Shown here piece by piece: positions 35,677 through 45,004 of a stretch of 64,000 nucleotides of DNA. The stretch is from Corynebacterium gottingense (GTDB taxonomy: Bacteria > Actinomycetota > Actinomycetes > Mycobacteriales > Mycobacteriaceae): NCBI RefSeq assembly GCF_003693265.1, contig NZ_RDRE01000008.1, forward strand, positions 1 through 64,000. Reading direction: 5' to 3'. The notes beneath the pieces were generated by a model. That model did not search any database and was not told the DNA's origin. It saw nothing but the letters and a program-made list of their open reading frames with translations. Numbering within the stretch: the stretch's first letter is position 1; the number at the start of each line of letters is the position of its first letter. The position numbers were made by a program, and so were the translations under genes.

Positions 35677-36201
35677 CTAGCGCGCTGCCTCGATCTCGAT
35701 GGCCTGGGCGACGGCCTGCACGACGGCGCCGACCTTGACGCCCTCCCAGATCTGCTCCTTGGTCAGGCCCTCCTCGCGCAGTGTGTTCGCGTGGGCGACG
35801 CTGCAGTGCTCGCAGCCGTTGATCGCGGAAACGGTGAGGGACCACAGCTCGAAGTCGGCCTTCTCCACACCCGGCTTGGAGATGATGTTCATGCGGAGGC
35901 CGAACTTGACCTGCGCGTAGTCGTCGCCAAGCCAGCCCTTGGCGCGGTAGCCGACGTTGTTCATCGCCATCACGGTGGCGGCGCCGAACGCAGCGTTGAG
36001 GGCCTCCTCGGAGAGGTGCTCCTTCGCCTCGTCGGTAATTTCGGAGATGACGGTCGCGTTGCGGGTCGCGGCGGCAGCGGCGACGAGCGCGCCCCACAGC
36101 TGCTGCTCGCTCAGCTCGGTCGAGCGGGTCAGCGAGCCGAGGTTCAGCTTCTGGTCCTTGGCGTACTCCGGCAGAGCGCCGCGCAGGTTATCAATAGACA
36201 T
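35677..36201 (-). CDS. ahpD: Alkyl hydroperoxide reductase AhpD
   Basis: 174 aa carboxymuconolactone-decarboxylase-fold disulfide reductase that, with the lipoamide system, re-reduces AhpC. The active-site helix [11 protein letters not shown] places C130, C133 and H137 at the same numbers as in M. tuberculosis AhpD. It lies 93 nt downstream of ahpC, forming an operon. Confidence 0.97.
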   Translation of the reverse strand: MSIDNLRGALPEYAKDQKLNLGSLTRSTELSEQQLWGALVAAAAATRNATVISEITDEAKEHLSEEALNAAFGAATVMAMNNVGYRAKGWLGDDYAQVKFGLRMNIISKPGVEKADFELWSLTVSAINGCEHCSVAHANTLREEGLTKEQIWEGVKVGAVVQAVAQAIEIEAAR

Positions 36202-36239
36202 TGGGTGTCCTTTCGTGTGATTGGTGGTGAGTAGACGAG

Positions 36240-36274
36240 CGCCCCGCCACTCCAGCGGTGCGGAGCGCGGGGCG
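36240..36274 (-). terminator. GC hairpin between ahpC and ahpD
   Basis: An 8-bp stem CGCCCCGC (36240-36247) / GCGGGGCG (36267-36274) with a 19-nt loop and no T run. It may be an attenuator or an mRNA-stabilising structure that lowers ahpD relative to ahpC. Confidence 0.35.
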
Positions 36275-36294
36275 GCTTCGGGCGAAGAATCGCG

Positions 36295-36891
36295 CTACTT
36301 CAGGGCGTCCTGAACCACGGCCATCTTGTCGATGTTCTTGGTCGGATCGTTCTTCTGCCAGTCGCAGGCGCAAACCTCCTCGGACTGCAGTGCGTCGAGG
36401 ACGCGCAGGACCTCGTCGACGTTGCGGCCGACGGCGTCCGGGGTGACGGACACGAACTGGACGATGCCGTCCGGGTCGATGATGAAGGTCGCGCGGTCGC
36501 ACACGCCGTCAGCGTTCTCGACGCCGAGAGCGCGGATCAGGTCGTGGCGGACGTCGGCGAACATCGGGAACGGGATGTCCAGCAGGTCCTCGTGCGTTGC
36601 GCGCCAGTTGAAGTGGGAGAACTCGTTGTCCGTGGAGCCGCCGAGCACCTGGGTGTCGCGGTCCTCAAACTCCTCGTTGAGCTTGCCAAAGGCGGCAATC
36701 TCGGTCGGGCATACGAAGGTGAAGTCTTTGGGGTAGAAGAAGACGATCTTCCACTTGCCCTCGTACTTGTCCAGGGAGACCTGCTCGAAGTAGTCGTCCG
36801 GGGAGGACGCGTCTGCTTCCTTGAGGTTGCCGCCCTTGAGCGCGGTCAGGTTGAACTCCGGGAAACGCTCCCCAACAGTCATGATCGGCAT
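36295..36891 (-). CDS. ahpC: Alkyl hydroperoxide reductase AhpC (peroxiredoxin)
   Basis: 198 aa 2-Cys peroxiredoxin. Peroxidatic C61 (FTFVCPTE) and C174/C176 (EEVCACDW) match the three-cysteine arrangement of mycobacterial AhpC by number. It reduces hydroperoxides and peroxynitrite. Divergent from oxyR, the usual peroxide-regulon pair. The ATG 36891 region carries a GGAGGAATCAC ribosome site. Confidence 0.97.
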   Translation of the reverse strand: MPIMTVGERFPEFNLTALKGGNLKEADASSPDDYFEQVSLDKYEGKWKIVFFYPKDFTFVCPTEIAAFGKLNEEFEDRDTQVLGGSTDNEFSHFNWRATHEDLLDIPFPMFADVRHDLIRALGVENADGVCDRATFIIDPDGIVQFVSVTPDAVGRNVDEVLRVLDALQSEEVCACDWQKNDPTKNIDKMAVVQDALK

Positions 36892-36929
36892 AGTGATTCC
36901 TCCATATACATAGGGTGAATTTGCGTACT

Positions 36930-36946
36930 GTGACGCAGTTAGTCAC
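36930..36946. promoter_or_regulatory. Dyad in the ahpC-oxyR gap
   Basis: GTGAC (36930-36934) and GTCAC (36942-36946) are inverted arms 7 nt apart, 39 nt upstream of ahpC. A second long dyad, CTAT ... ATAG with a 17-nt centre, overlaps the oxyR -10 element near 37014-37038. Either may bind OxyR; inference. Confidence 0.35.
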
Positions 36947-37027
36947 GAACACGTTCTCACGTCTTCTGCCACCCGAGTATGCCACAGCCCACCCGGAAGC
37001 TCAACAACAAAACCTATAAAGGTGCGG

Positions 37028-37033
37028 TATGGT
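37028..37033 (+). promoter_or_regulatory. -10 element TATGGT of oxyR (leaderless)
   Basis: TATGGT, 7 nt, then ATG 37041. Confidence 0.55.
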
Positions 37034-37040
37034 GATAGGC

Positions 37041-37997
37041 ATGAGCAATAAGGAATATAAACCGACGCTCGCGCAGCTGCGCACCTTCGTCACGATCGCG
37101 GAGAACAAGCACTTCGGCACCGCCGCGGCCAAGCTCGGTATCTCGCAGCCGTCGTTGTCGCAGGCCCTCGTCGCGCTCGAGGGCGGGCTGGGCATCCAGC
37201 TCATCGAGCGCTCGACGCGCAAGGTCATCGTCACCGCCGCCGGCGAGGAGCTGCTCCCCTTCGCAAAAACCACGCTCGAAGCAGCCGACGCTTTCGTCGC
37301 CCGCGCACAGGGCGCCCACGGCGTGCTCAACGGCCCGTTGACCATCGGGATGATCCCCACGGTCGCCCCGTACCTTCTGGCGGATCTCCTGCCGCGTCTG
37401 CGGTCCGAGTATGAGAACCTGCAGCCGCGCATCGTGGAGGAACAGACCGAGCGTTTGCTCGAGCAGCTTCGCGACGGCCGCATCGACCTCGCCGTCCTCG
37501 CCCTCCCCACCGAGACGCCCACGCTCACGGAACTGCCCCTCTACGACGAGGAATTCGTCGCCGTCACCCACGAGGATGACGCGCTCGCGGGGCGTCGCGA
37601 CCTGCCGCTCGCAGCCCTCGAGGAGCTCGACCTGCTGTTGCTTGACGACGGCCACTGCCTCCGCGAACAAATCGTCGACCTGTGCAAGCTGGCGAATGTG
37701 TCTCACCCCGCCGCCAACCAGTCGGTGACGCGGGCAGCGTCGCTCACCACGATCATGCAGCTCGTCGGAGCTGGTTTCGGCGCAACGCTGGTGCCCAAGT
37801 CCGCCGTCGCGAGCGAGTGCACCCGCCCCGGTATCGGGCTGGCGACCTTCGCCACCGGCGTTGGGGCGCAGCGGACCATAGGGCTTGCGTACCGGGCGTC
37901 GTCAAGCCGCGCTGAAGAGTTCGAGGCCCTGGGCGAGTTGGTGAAAGCCGCGTACGCGGAGGCTGCCGCGCGCGGAGATGCAGCGCTCACGCAATGA
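37041..37997 (+). CDS. oxyR: Hydrogen-peroxide-sensing LysR regulator OxyR
   Basis: 318 aa. An N-terminal winged HTH (LRTFVTIAENKHFGTAAAKLGISQPSLSQAL, about 13-43) is followed by the LysR substrate domain. C206 and C215 in DDGHCLREQIVDLC are the redox pair, at the same numbers as in C. glutamicum OxyR. It controls ahpC/ahpD and other peroxide genes. The leaderless TATGGT element favours ATG 37041 over the upstream start at 37029. Confidence 0.96.
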   Translation: MSNKEYKPTLAQLRTFVTIAENKHFGTAAAKLGISQPSLSQALVALEGGLGIQLIERSTRKVIVTAAGEELLPFAKTTLEAADAFVARAQGAHGVLNGPLTIGMIPTVAPYLLADLLPRLRSEYENLQPRIVEEQTERLLEQLRDGRIDLAVLALPTETPTLTELPLYDEEFVAVTHEDDALAGRRDLPLAALEELDLLLLDDGHCLREQIVDLCKLANVSHPAANQSVTRAASLTTIMQLVGAGFGATLVPKSAVASECTRPGIGLATFATGVGAQRTIGLAYRASSSRAEEFEALGELVKAAYAEAAARGDAALTQ

Positions 37998-38017
37998 GCT
38001 ACTAAGCTGGTCCAGCA

Positions 38018-41000
38018 GTGATGAAAAAGGATCCAGACAATACGGACGTGCCGAGCAAGGACGAGCTGTACCGTCGGCTCGACTCGGTGCCGATCAACCA
38101 GGAGCGCGGGTTCCGGCGGCGGCTTTCCAAGGCCAAGGCGCCGCAGGCGCTCGCCGCGATCGGGGCAGACATTGCGGAGGCGGCGCGTGGCGTCGAGAAG
38201 CGAAATGCCCTCGTGCCCGCCATCGAGTACCCCGAGCAGCTGCCCGTTTCCGCGCGGCGCGACGACATCATGGAGCTGATCCGCGACAACCAGGTCGTGA
38301 TCATCGCTGGCGAGACGGGCTCGGGCAAGACCACGCAGATCCCGAAAATGCTGCTGGAGATGGGGCGCGGGCGACGCGGGCTGATCGGACACACGCAGCC
38401 GCGCAGGATCGCCGCGCGCACGGTGGCCGAGCGCATCGCCGACGAGCTGGGGCAAAAAATTGGTCAAACCGTCGGCTACGCCATCCGCTTCGACGACAAG
38501 GTGTCGGACTCTACCGCCGTGAAGCTGATGACGGACGGCATCCTCCTCGCGGAGATGCAGCGCGACCGTTTTCTCAACGCCTACGACACGATCATCATCG
38601 ATGAGGCCCACGAGCGCAGCCTGAACATCGATTTCCTCCTCGGATACCTCAAGCGGCTCCTGCCGAAGCGGCCGGATCTCAAAGTCATTGTCACCTCGGC
38701 GACGATCGACCCGGAGCGCTTCGCCGCGCACTTCGCGGCCGCAGACGGCACGCCCGCGCCAATCATCGAGGTCTCGGGCCGCACCTACCCGGTGGAGATC
38801 CGTTACCGGCCGCTCGTCGAGCAAGTGGAGACGAAGTCGGGCACGAAAGACGTGGACATCGACATGATTGACGGCGTCGTCGATGCCTGCAAGGAGCTCA
38901 TGGGCGAGGGCAAGGGCGACATCCTCTGCTTCTTCTCATCAGAGCGCGACATCCGCGACTGCATGGAGGCGCTGGAAAAGCAGCACTGGCGCGGCGTGGA
39001 GGTCGTGCCGCTGTTCGGGCGCCTCTCCAACGCGGAGCAACACCGCGTGTTTTCCGCGCACTCCGGCCGCCGCATCGTGCTGGCCACCAACATCGCGGAG
39101 ACCTCGCTGACCGTGCCGGGGATCCACTACGTGGTGGATACCGGGCTGGCCCGTATCTCTCGCTACTCCACCCGCACGAAGGTACAGCGCCTGCCCATCG
39201 AGGAGGTTTCGCAGGCCAGCGCGAACCAGCGATCGGGCCGCTCCGGACGTACCGCCGACGGCATTGCCATCCGCCTGTACTCGGAGGAAAACTTCGAGGC
39301 GCGGCCCGAGTTCACCGACCCGGAAATCCTGCGCACCAACCTGGCCAGCGTCATCCTGCAAATGATTTCGCTGCGCCTCGGCGACATTTCCGAGTTCCCG
39401 TTTATCCAGCCGCCGGACCACAAGGCAGTGCGCGACGGTCTCCTGCTCCTCCACGAGCTGGGCGCGATCACCGACAAGGAGCGCAGCGGCGCCCCCGTCT
39501 TGACGGACATCGGCCTCGACCTCGCGCGCATCCCCGTCGACCCGCGCATGGCGCGCATGCTCGTCGAGGCCAACACCCTTGGCGTGCTCGATCGCGTCAC
39601 CGTGATCGTCGCCGGCATGACCATCCAGGACGTGCGCGAACGCCCCCTGGAGTACCAAGCACAGGCGGATCAGGCGCACGCACGCTTCAAGGATAAGACG
39701 TCCGACTTCCTCTCCGTGCTCAAGCTCTGGGACTACATCAACGAGTCCCGCGACGAGCTGTCGGGCAACGCGTTCCGCAAACGGATGAAGCGCGAGTTCC
39801 TGCACTACATGCGCATCCGCGAGTGGTACGACCTGGTGCGGCAGCTGCGGGATGTGGAAAAGCAGTTGGGGTGGATTGTGCGGGCGTCGCAAAGCACTCA
39901 AGCCGACGGCGCAGCAGACGCCGACGCCGTGCACAAATCGCTGCTCACCGGCCTGCTGTCAAACATCGGCGCGCGCGACGGCAACTCGAAGGAGTTCCAG
40001 GGCGCGCGCGGCACCCGCTTCCTCGTCTTCCCCGGCTCGAGCCTGAGCAAGAAGCCGCCGGAGTTCCTCATGGCCGCGGAACTGGTGGAGACCTCGCGGC
40101 TGTGGGCCCGCGACGTGGCCAAGATCGAGCCGCAGTGGGTGGAACGCGCCGCGAAAGACCTGCTCAAGCACAGCTATTCCGAACCGGTGTGGTCGCGCAA
40201 GCGCTCCGCGGCGATGGTGCACCAGAAGTCCATGCTTTACGGCGTCACGATTGTGCGCGACCGGCTCGTTCCGTACCACAAGGTGGATCCGGAGGCAGCG
40301 CGCAGCATGTTCATCCGACACGCGCTGCTGGAGGGCGATTGGAACCGCCACCACACGTTCATCGAGCACAACGACGCCCTGCTCGCGGAGGCCTCCGAGG
40401 TGGAGGAAAAGGTCCGACGCCGCGGCCTCGTGGTCGATGAGGACACGCTGTTCGAGTTTTACAACGCCAAGCTGCCCGCCGACGTGACCACCGCGCGGCA
40501 CTTCGACTCCTGGTGGAAGAAGCAGCGCCGCACAGACAAGCACTTCCTCGACTTCGACCCGGAATCGCTGCTTGACGACGCCGGCACCGACACCTCAGCC
40601 ACCGCCTTCCCCGAGACGTGGCGCCAGGGATCGATCAACTACGACCTGAGCTACAGGTTCGAGCCCGGCGACCCCTTCGATGGCGTCACGGTCGAGGTCC
40701 CGGTCCCGCTGCTCGCAGGCCTAAGCCCCGACGGCTTCGATTGGCTTGTGCCTGGCCTGCGCGAGGAGCTCATCACCGAGCTCATCCGCTCGCTCCCCAA
40801 GGCCATTCGCACCACCGTCGTCCCCGCGCCCGACTTCGCGCAGCGCGCCCTGCCCCTCCTCGAAGACGGGCAGCCGCTTGTCGACGCCCTCGCGTCCGCC
40901 CTCCAGTCACTGGGGGCCTCCGGGGTCAACGGGTCAGACTTCTCACCGACTCGACTCCCGGCGCACCTGACCATGACGTACGCCGCAATTGACAAGCGCG

Positions 41001-41956
41001 GGAAGGTTGTCGACCACGACAAGGACCTTGCCGCGCTGAAGAAGCGGCAGGCGGGCAAGATCCGCTCGTCGGTGTCAAAGGCGAGCCGGGCAGCGGAGTC
41101 TAAGGCCGTGGCGAAGTGGACGGCGGACTCCCTGGGCGAGGTGCCGGCGACGGTGCAAACCACCATTGATGGCAATAGCGTCGACGCGTTCCCCGCGCTG
41201 GAGGCTACCCGCGACGGCGTGCGCGTCACGGTCTTCCCAACGAAGGCTGCCGCGGACGCGTCGATGATCACCGCGACCCTCACGCTGCTGATCCGCGAGA
41301 TTTCGGTGTCTGCGCAGCAGATGACCAAGGGGTTGCCGCTGCGACAGAAGGTGGCGGTGGACCAGTACCCGCACGGTGGCGCGAAGGGGCTCGTGGAGGA
41401 TGCGCGGGTGGCCGCGATTCGCGACCTGATGATGCAGCACGGCGGCCCCGTGCGTACTCCGGAGGAGTTTTCGGCGCTCGTGGCCAAGGTGTCGCCAGAA
41501 GTTCCTGGCGCGGTGCGGCGCATGGTGGTGGGCATCGCCCCTGGGCTCGTCGCGTACGCGAACATGGCGCAGGAGCTGTCGCAATGGGAAGGTCCCGCGA
41601 TTGATGACATGCGTTCGCAGCTCGAGTTTTACCTCCCCCGCAACGCGTTGACCAGGCACGGACTGACCCACCTCCAGCACATGCCGCGCTACATCGAGGC
41701 TATCCGGATTCGCCTTGAGGACATGCGCGTGGATCCCGACCGCGATGCGGACCGGCAGGCAATTGTCGACGGCGCGAAGTCGTACCTTGCCGCCAAGTTG
41801 GCCAAGCTCCCCGCCGGGCGGGAAAAGACTCGCGCCTACAAGGACGTGTTGTGGAGGATTGAGGAACTGCGCGTGAGCGTCTTCGCGCAGCGCCTTGGCA
41901 CGCCGAAGCCGGTCAGCGCGCGGCGCATTGAGAAGATGGTAGACAAGCTGACCTAG
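38018..41956 (+). CDS. hrpA: ATP-dependent RNA helicase HrpA
   Basis: 1312 aa DEAH/RHA helicase. GETGSGKTTQIPK (Walker A, about 91-103), IIIDEAHERSLN (DEAH box), TSATID (III), LATNIAETSLTVPGI (V) and QRSGRSGRT (VI), then HA2/OB folds and the long C-terminal DUF3418 domain that marks HrpA. It probably frees stalled ribosomes and processes mRNA. GTG 38018 or ATG 38021 start; TAAGCT lies 9 nt before the GTG. Four copies of the dispersed motif occur inside (38190, 39884, 40570, 40876), in both orientations and more than one reading frame. Confidence 0.95.
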   Translation: MMKKDPDNTDVPSKDELYRRLDSVPINQERGFRRRLSKAKAPQALAAIGADIAEAARGVEKRNALVPAIEYPEQLPVSARRDDIMELIRDNQVVIIAGETGSGKTTQIPKMLLEMGRGRRGLIGHTQPRRIAARTVAERIADELGQKIGQTVGYAIRFDDKVSDSTAVKLMTDGILLAEMQRDRFLNAYDTIIIDEAHERSLNIDFLLGYLKRLLPKRPDLKVIVTSATIDPERFAAHFAAADGTPAPIIEVSGRTYPVEIRYRPLVEQVETKSGTKDVDIDMIDGVVDACKELMGEGKGDILCFFSSERDIRDCMEALEKQHWRGVEVVPLFGRLSNAEQHRVFSAHSGRRIVLATNIAETSLTVPGIHYVVDTGLARISRYSTRTKVQRLPIEEVSQASANQRSGRSGRTADGIAIRLYSEENFEARPEFTDPEILRTNLASVILQMISLRLGDISEFPFIQPPDHKAVRDGLLLLHELGAITDKERSGAPVLTDIGLDLARIPVDPRMARMLVEANTLGVLDRVTVIVAGMTIQDVRERPLEYQAQADQAHARFKDKTSDFLSVLKLWDYINESRDELSGNAFRKRMKREFLHYMRIREWYDLVRQLRDVEKQLGWIVRASQSTQADGAADADAVHKSLLTGLLSNIGARDGNSKEFQGARGTRFLVFPGSSLSKKPPEFLMAAELVETSRLWARDVAKIEPQWVERAAKDLLKHSYSEPVWSRKRSAAMVHQKSMLYGVTIVRDRLVPYHKVDPEAARSMFIRHALLEGDWNRHHTFIEHNDALLAEASEVEEKVRRRGLVVDEDTLFEFYNAKLPADVTTARHFDSWWKKQRRTDKHFLDFDPESLLDDAGTDTSATAFPETWRQGSINYDLSYRFEPGDPFDGVTVEVPVPLLAGLSPDGFDWLVPGLREELITELIRSLPKAIRTTVVPAPDFAQRALPLLEDGQPLVDALASALQSLGASGVNGSDFSPTRLPAHLTMTYAAIDKRGKVVDHDKDLAALKKRQAGKIRSSVSKASRAAESKAVAKWTADSLGEVPATVQTTIDGNSVDAFPALEATRDGVRVTVFPTKAAADASMITATLTLLIREISVSAQQMTKGLPLRQKVAVDQYPHGGAKGLVEDARVAAIRDLMMQHGGPVRTPEEFSALVAKVSPEVPGAVRRMVVGIAPGLVAYANMAQELSQWEGPAIDDMRSQLEFYLPRNALTRHGLTHLQHMPRYIEAIRIRLEDMRVDPDRDADRQAIVDGAKSYLAAKLAKLPAGREKTRAYKDVLWRIEELRVSVFAQRLGTPKPVSARRIEKMVDKLT

Positions 41957-41982
41957 CGGCGTGAGCTACAGACTCAACCGGC

Positions 41983-42441
41983 TCAGAAGTCCTCTTTGTC
42001 GCGCCGCCGCATCAGACGAATCTCTGATTCGAAGTCGTCGGCGCTCTCGAACGACTTGTACACGGACGCGAAGCGCAGATAGGCGACCTCGTCAAGCGCG
42101 CGGAGCGGTTCGAGCACCGCGAGGCCGATTTCGTGCGCGGGGATCTGTGAGCTGCCGTGGGAGCGCACGATCTCCTCGACCTGTTGCGCCAGTCGTTTGA
42201 GCGCGTCGTCCGACACGTCGCGCCCCTGGCAGGCACGCCGCACGCCGACGATGAGCTTGTCACGGTCAAACGGCTCGCTGATCCCGTTGCGCTTCACCAC
42301 CGTCAGCACTGCCTTTTCCACGGTGGTGAATCGCCCCCCACATTCGGTGCACTCACGACGCCGGCGGATTGCTGATCCTCCTTCAATGATGCGGGAGTCC
42401 ATCACGCGCGAATGATCGTTGTGGCAAAACGGACAGTACAT
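41983..42441 (-). CDS. nrdR: Transcriptional repressor NrdR
   Basis: 152 aa nucleotide-sensing repressor of ribonucleotide reductase genes. N-terminal zinc ribbon CPFC (3-6) with CTEC (31-34), followed by an ATP-cone (about 45-135, [16 protein letters not shown]). Its position beside a divS-like gene and lexA is the corynebacterial order. Confidence 0.97.
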   Translation of the reverse strand: MYCPFCHNDHSRVMDSRIIEGGSAIRRRRECTECGGRFTTVEKAVLTVVKRNGISEPFDRDKLIVGVRRACQGRDVSDDALKRLAQQVEEIVRSHGSSQIPAHEIGLAVLEPLRALDEVAYLRFASVYKSFESADDFESEIRLMRRRDKEDF

Positions 42442-42532
42442 TGCAGGCTCCCGCTCCTCGCTGTTCTGGGTACGCCCCGGGGACGTGCGCCCGGGCTTGC
42501 CTCCTCAATGTACCGTCCCCCGCGCCGCTTCC

Positions 42533-42898
42533 CTAGCGGGCGCCAGCGACGTATTGGGCGGAGACTTGGTGGCTCATCGACGCGGTGTCGTCCGAGAACG
42601 CACCGCCCACGATCGACCCGATCACCAGCGCGGCGCTCAAGCCCAGTCCCACGAGCACGCTCTCGCGCTTTTCGCGGTGGGATTCGAACCGATCGTCCGC
42701 TCGGTCTGGCCACTGCGCCGGATCACCCCTCCCCACATCAACGGCCATTATCGAATTACTGAGCGTTCGAACATGCTCAGCCCCACACCGCCGAACACCA
42801 CGGGTTTCAATGTCCCACTCGTCAGCACGAGCCGGCATGGAAGCCACCTCGAAGCGAGTAGTAGAAGCACCGTAAGTACCATTTTGCATCATCGTCAT
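42533..42898 (-). CDS. DivS-like SOS cell-division suppressor (probable)
   Basis: 121 aa. The N-terminal 75 residues are hydrophilic; one membrane helix follows (VLVGLGLSAALVIGSIVGGAF, about 82-102) with an extracellular tail of about 20 residues. In C. glutamicum the gene between nrdR and divergent lexA is divS, a LexA-controlled inhibitor of septation. Topology, place and an upstream LexA-like box agree, but sequence identity to DivS cannot be judged here. No LysM domain is seen, unlike the mycobacterial ChiZ counterpart. Confidence 0.6.
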   Translation of the reverse strand: MTMMQNGTYGASTTRFEVASMPARADEWDIETRGVRRCGAEHVRTLSNSIMAVDVGRGDPAQWPDRADDRFESHREKRESVLVGLGLSAALVIGSIVGGAFSDDTASMSHQVSAQYVAGAR

Positions 42899-42951
42899 GA
42901 GTTCATTCCTTTCACGTTCACCGCAATCTTACGAACCGAACCAACACTGTC

Positions 42952-42967
42952 GAACGGAATACCGTTC
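42952..42967. promoter_or_regulatory. Perfect 16-bp palindrome in the divS-lexA gap
   Basis: GAACGG-AATA-CCGTTC, between the divS-like start and its LexA-like box. It does not match the TCGAACANNTGTTCGA SOS consensus and may bind another regulator. Confidence 0.4.
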
Positions 42968-42980
42968 AGGCGTTCGATGT

Positions 42981-42995
42981 CGGTTGCATGTTCGA
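42981..42995 (-). promoter_or_regulatory. LexA box (divS side)
   Basis: On the minus strand the sequence is TCGAACATGCAACCG: a full left half TCGAACA and a weaker right half compared with TCGAACANNTGTTCGA. It lies 82 nt upstream of the divS-like start. Confidence 0.5.
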
Positions 42996-43041
42996 TTTAT
43001 AGCAGGCACGTCAAAGCTTGTCTAGCGGGCGGGTTGAGAAC

Positions 43042-43056
43042 TCGAACATGTTTGCC
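43042..43056 (+). promoter_or_regulatory. LexA box (lexA side)
   Basis: TCGAACATGTTTGCC closely fits the actinobacterial SOS consensus TCGAACANNTGTTCGA. It sits just upstream of a TAGGTT -10 candidate (43065-43070), so LexA would repress its own gene. Confidence 0.75.
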
Positions 43057-43129
43057 CGATCTGGTAGGTTGTGCAGTGCGTAGTTAGCGCGAATAAACTC
43101 ACACACAGTCACCATCAAAGGAGCACCTC

Positions 43130-43816
43130 ATGGCCCGCAAAAAGGCTGATGTCAAGGATTTGGACATCTCGACGCTGTCTGATCGTCAGCGGCGAATTTT
43201 GGAAGTAATTCGGGACGCCGTCGTCCTTCGCGGCTACCCGCCAAGCATTCGCGAGATTGGCGACGCAGCTGGGTTGCAGTCCACCTCGTCCGTCGCCTAC
43301 CAGCTCAAAGAGCTTGAAAAGAAGGGCTTCCTGCGCCGCGACCCGAACAAGCCTCGCGCGGTCGACTTGCGCCATCTCCCCGACGCACCCGGCAAGAAGC
43401 CGAAGCCGAGCACGGACACAAACGTGCCGGAGGATGCGTCGACTCCGCGCTACATCCCAGTGGTCGGCCAGATTGCCGCCGGGTCGCCGATCCTCGCAGA
43501 GGAGAACGTGACGAGCTACTACCCGATGCCGGAGGATCTTCTCGGCGACGGCGACCTGTTCATGTTGCAGGTCGTCGGCGAGTCGATGCGCGATGCCGGC
43601 ATCCTCCCCGGCGACTGGGTCGTCGTTCGCTCCCAGCCCGTGGCAGAGGAGGGAGAGTTCGTCGCAGCCCTGCTCGACGGCGAGGCGACGGTGAAGGAGT
43701 TCCACAAGGATTCCAGCGGCGTGTGGCTCCTCCCCCACAACGATGCCTACTCGCCTATTGACGGCACCAATGCGGAAATCATGGGACGCGTCGTCTCCGT
43801 GTTCCGCACCATGTAG
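43130..43816 (+). CDS. lexA: SOS repressor LexA
   Basis: 228 aa. A winged HTH (about 1-70) is followed by the self-cleaving peptidase domain. The A117-G118 scissile bond lies in QIAAGSPILAEE; catalytic S152 (VVGESM) and K189 (EATVKEF) are present. RecA filaments trigger cleavage and open the SOS regulon. ATG 43130 follows AAAGGAGCACCTC. Confidence 0.98.
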   Translation: MARKKADVKDLDISTLSDRQRRILEVIRDAVVLRGYPPSIREIGDAAGLQSTSSVAYQLKELEKKGFLRRDPNKPRAVDLRHLPDAPGKKPKPSTDTNVPEDASTPRYIPVVGQIAAGSPILAEENVTSYYPMPEDLLGDGDLFMLQVVGESMRDAGILPGDWVVVRSQPVAEEGEFVAALLDGEATVKEFHKDSSGVWLLPHNDAYSPIDGTNAEIMGRVVSVFRTM

Positions 43817-43834
43817 CACCTCCACCCTGAACAC

Positions 43835-43868
43835 ACGCCCGCAGCGATCCCTCGCGCGGGCGTTTTTC
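43835..43868 (+). terminator. Terminator of lexA
   Basis: The stem ACGCCCGC (43835-43842) / GCGGGCGT (43856-43863) is followed by TTTTTC, 18 nt after the lexA stop. Confidence 0.9.
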
Positions 43869-44049
43869 TTGTTTGTAGTTCACCTCCGCTTATCACCTTC
43901 AACCACTGTGACGATTTCCGGATATGTGGCGGGTGCTGCCCCCGCTTCGGGGGAGTCGGGCACAACAACAACCAATCGGGCACCAATCAATGCGACAATG
44001 ACAGGTATACGTTTTCCCGTCTTACATCCCGACATACTGAAGGAGCGCC

Positions 44050-44835
44050 GTGTACGCAGAAGAACGCCGGCGACAAATTGCCTCCCTCACCGCGGTTGAA
44101 GGTCGAGTCAATGTCACTGAGCTGGCCGAAAAGTTTGGAGTCACCGCGGAGACGATCCGTCGCGACCTGGCTGTGCTCAATGATGAGGGCATTGTCCACC
44201 GCGTGCACGGTGGCGCCGTAGCGAGCCAATCCTTTCTCACCACCGAGTTTCCGCTTGAAGCCCGCTATCGCGCCGCGTCCACGGCCAAGATGGCGATCGC
44301 CCGTGCAGCGCTCCAATTCCTCCCGGACCGGCCGGACCGATCTCTCTTCCTCGACTCTGGCACAACCATCAATGGTCTGGCCGAGATTATTGCCAAGCAC
44401 CCCTCGGCCAAAGATTGGCACATCGTGACCAACTCGCTGCCCACCTCCCTCGACCTGGCAAGCGCGGGTTTGGAAAATGTGCAGCTACTGGGTGGAACCG
44501 TTCGTGCGATCACCCAAGCGGTCGTCGGAGACATCGCGCTTCGCTCCATCGCCATTCTGCGCGCCGACGTCGCCTTCATTGGCACCAACGCATTGACCAT
44601 TGATCACGGGCTCTCCACGGCCGACCCCCAAGAGGCCGCGATCAAGAAGGCGATGGTCACAAACGCGCACAAGGTGGTGGCGATGTGCGACTCGACCAAG
44701 CTCGGAAACGACTACCTGGTGAGCTTCGCCCGCCTGAGCGAAGTCGATGTGCTGGTGACCGACTCGGAGGCGCCAAAGTCCTTCATCGATGAACTCGTCG
44801 CACACGGCGTCGACGTCATTACCGCGTCCGAGTAA
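44050..44835 (+). CDS. DeoR-family sugar regulator (FruR or SugR type)
   Basis: 261 aa. HTH_DeoR near the start (VNVTELAEKFGVTAETIRRDL, about 20-40) and the DeoR sugar-phosphate sensor domain (SLFLDSGTTINGLAEII; GTNALTIDHGLSTADPQEAAIK). It controls PTS genes. In C. glutamicum two DeoR genes, sugR next to lexA and fruR next to the fructose kinase gene, occupy this area; here only one remains, adjacent to both, so either name is possible. GTG 44050 follows GAAGGAGCGCC. Confidence 0.88.
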   Translation: MYAEERRRQIASLTAVEGRVNVTELAEKFGVTAETIRRDLAVLNDEGIVHRVHGGAVASQSFLTTEFPLEARYRAASTAKMAIARAALQFLPDRPDRSLFLDSGTTINGLAEIIAKHPSAKDWHIVTNSLPTSLDLASAGLENVQLLGGTVRAITQAVVGDIALRSIAILRADVAFIGTNALTIDHGLSTADPQEAAIKKAMVTNAHKVVAMCDSTKLGNDYLVSFARLSEVDVLVTDSEAPKSFIDELVAHGVDVITASE

Positions 44836-45004
44836 GCCCGTTTTCCCGCTCACTCGTGTGAGATCGCTTCCGAATGGTTGAAAAATCACACCTATTCGGA
44901 CATACTTGGGGGGTGGCGCTTAGTGCCCGGCATCGCCAACAGACTCGCTGCGTAGGGGCGCTCTCGTGCCTCACCCCACTACATCAACAGTAGGGAGCGA
45001 ATCC
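44836..45004 (+). promoter_or_regulatory. fruK upstream region with long dyad
   Basis: 169 nt gap. GTGTGA and TCACAC arms lie about 26 nt apart around 44860-44892, the kind of spaced half-sites to which DeoR-type tetramers bind. AGGGAG precedes ATG 45005. No promoter can be assigned with confidence. Confidence 0.3.

Noticed and set aside
35537-36097. Upstream extension of the HNH gene frame
   Set aside because: It runs across the intergenic motif and in a different frame over ahpD, giving low-complexity Arg-rich protein.
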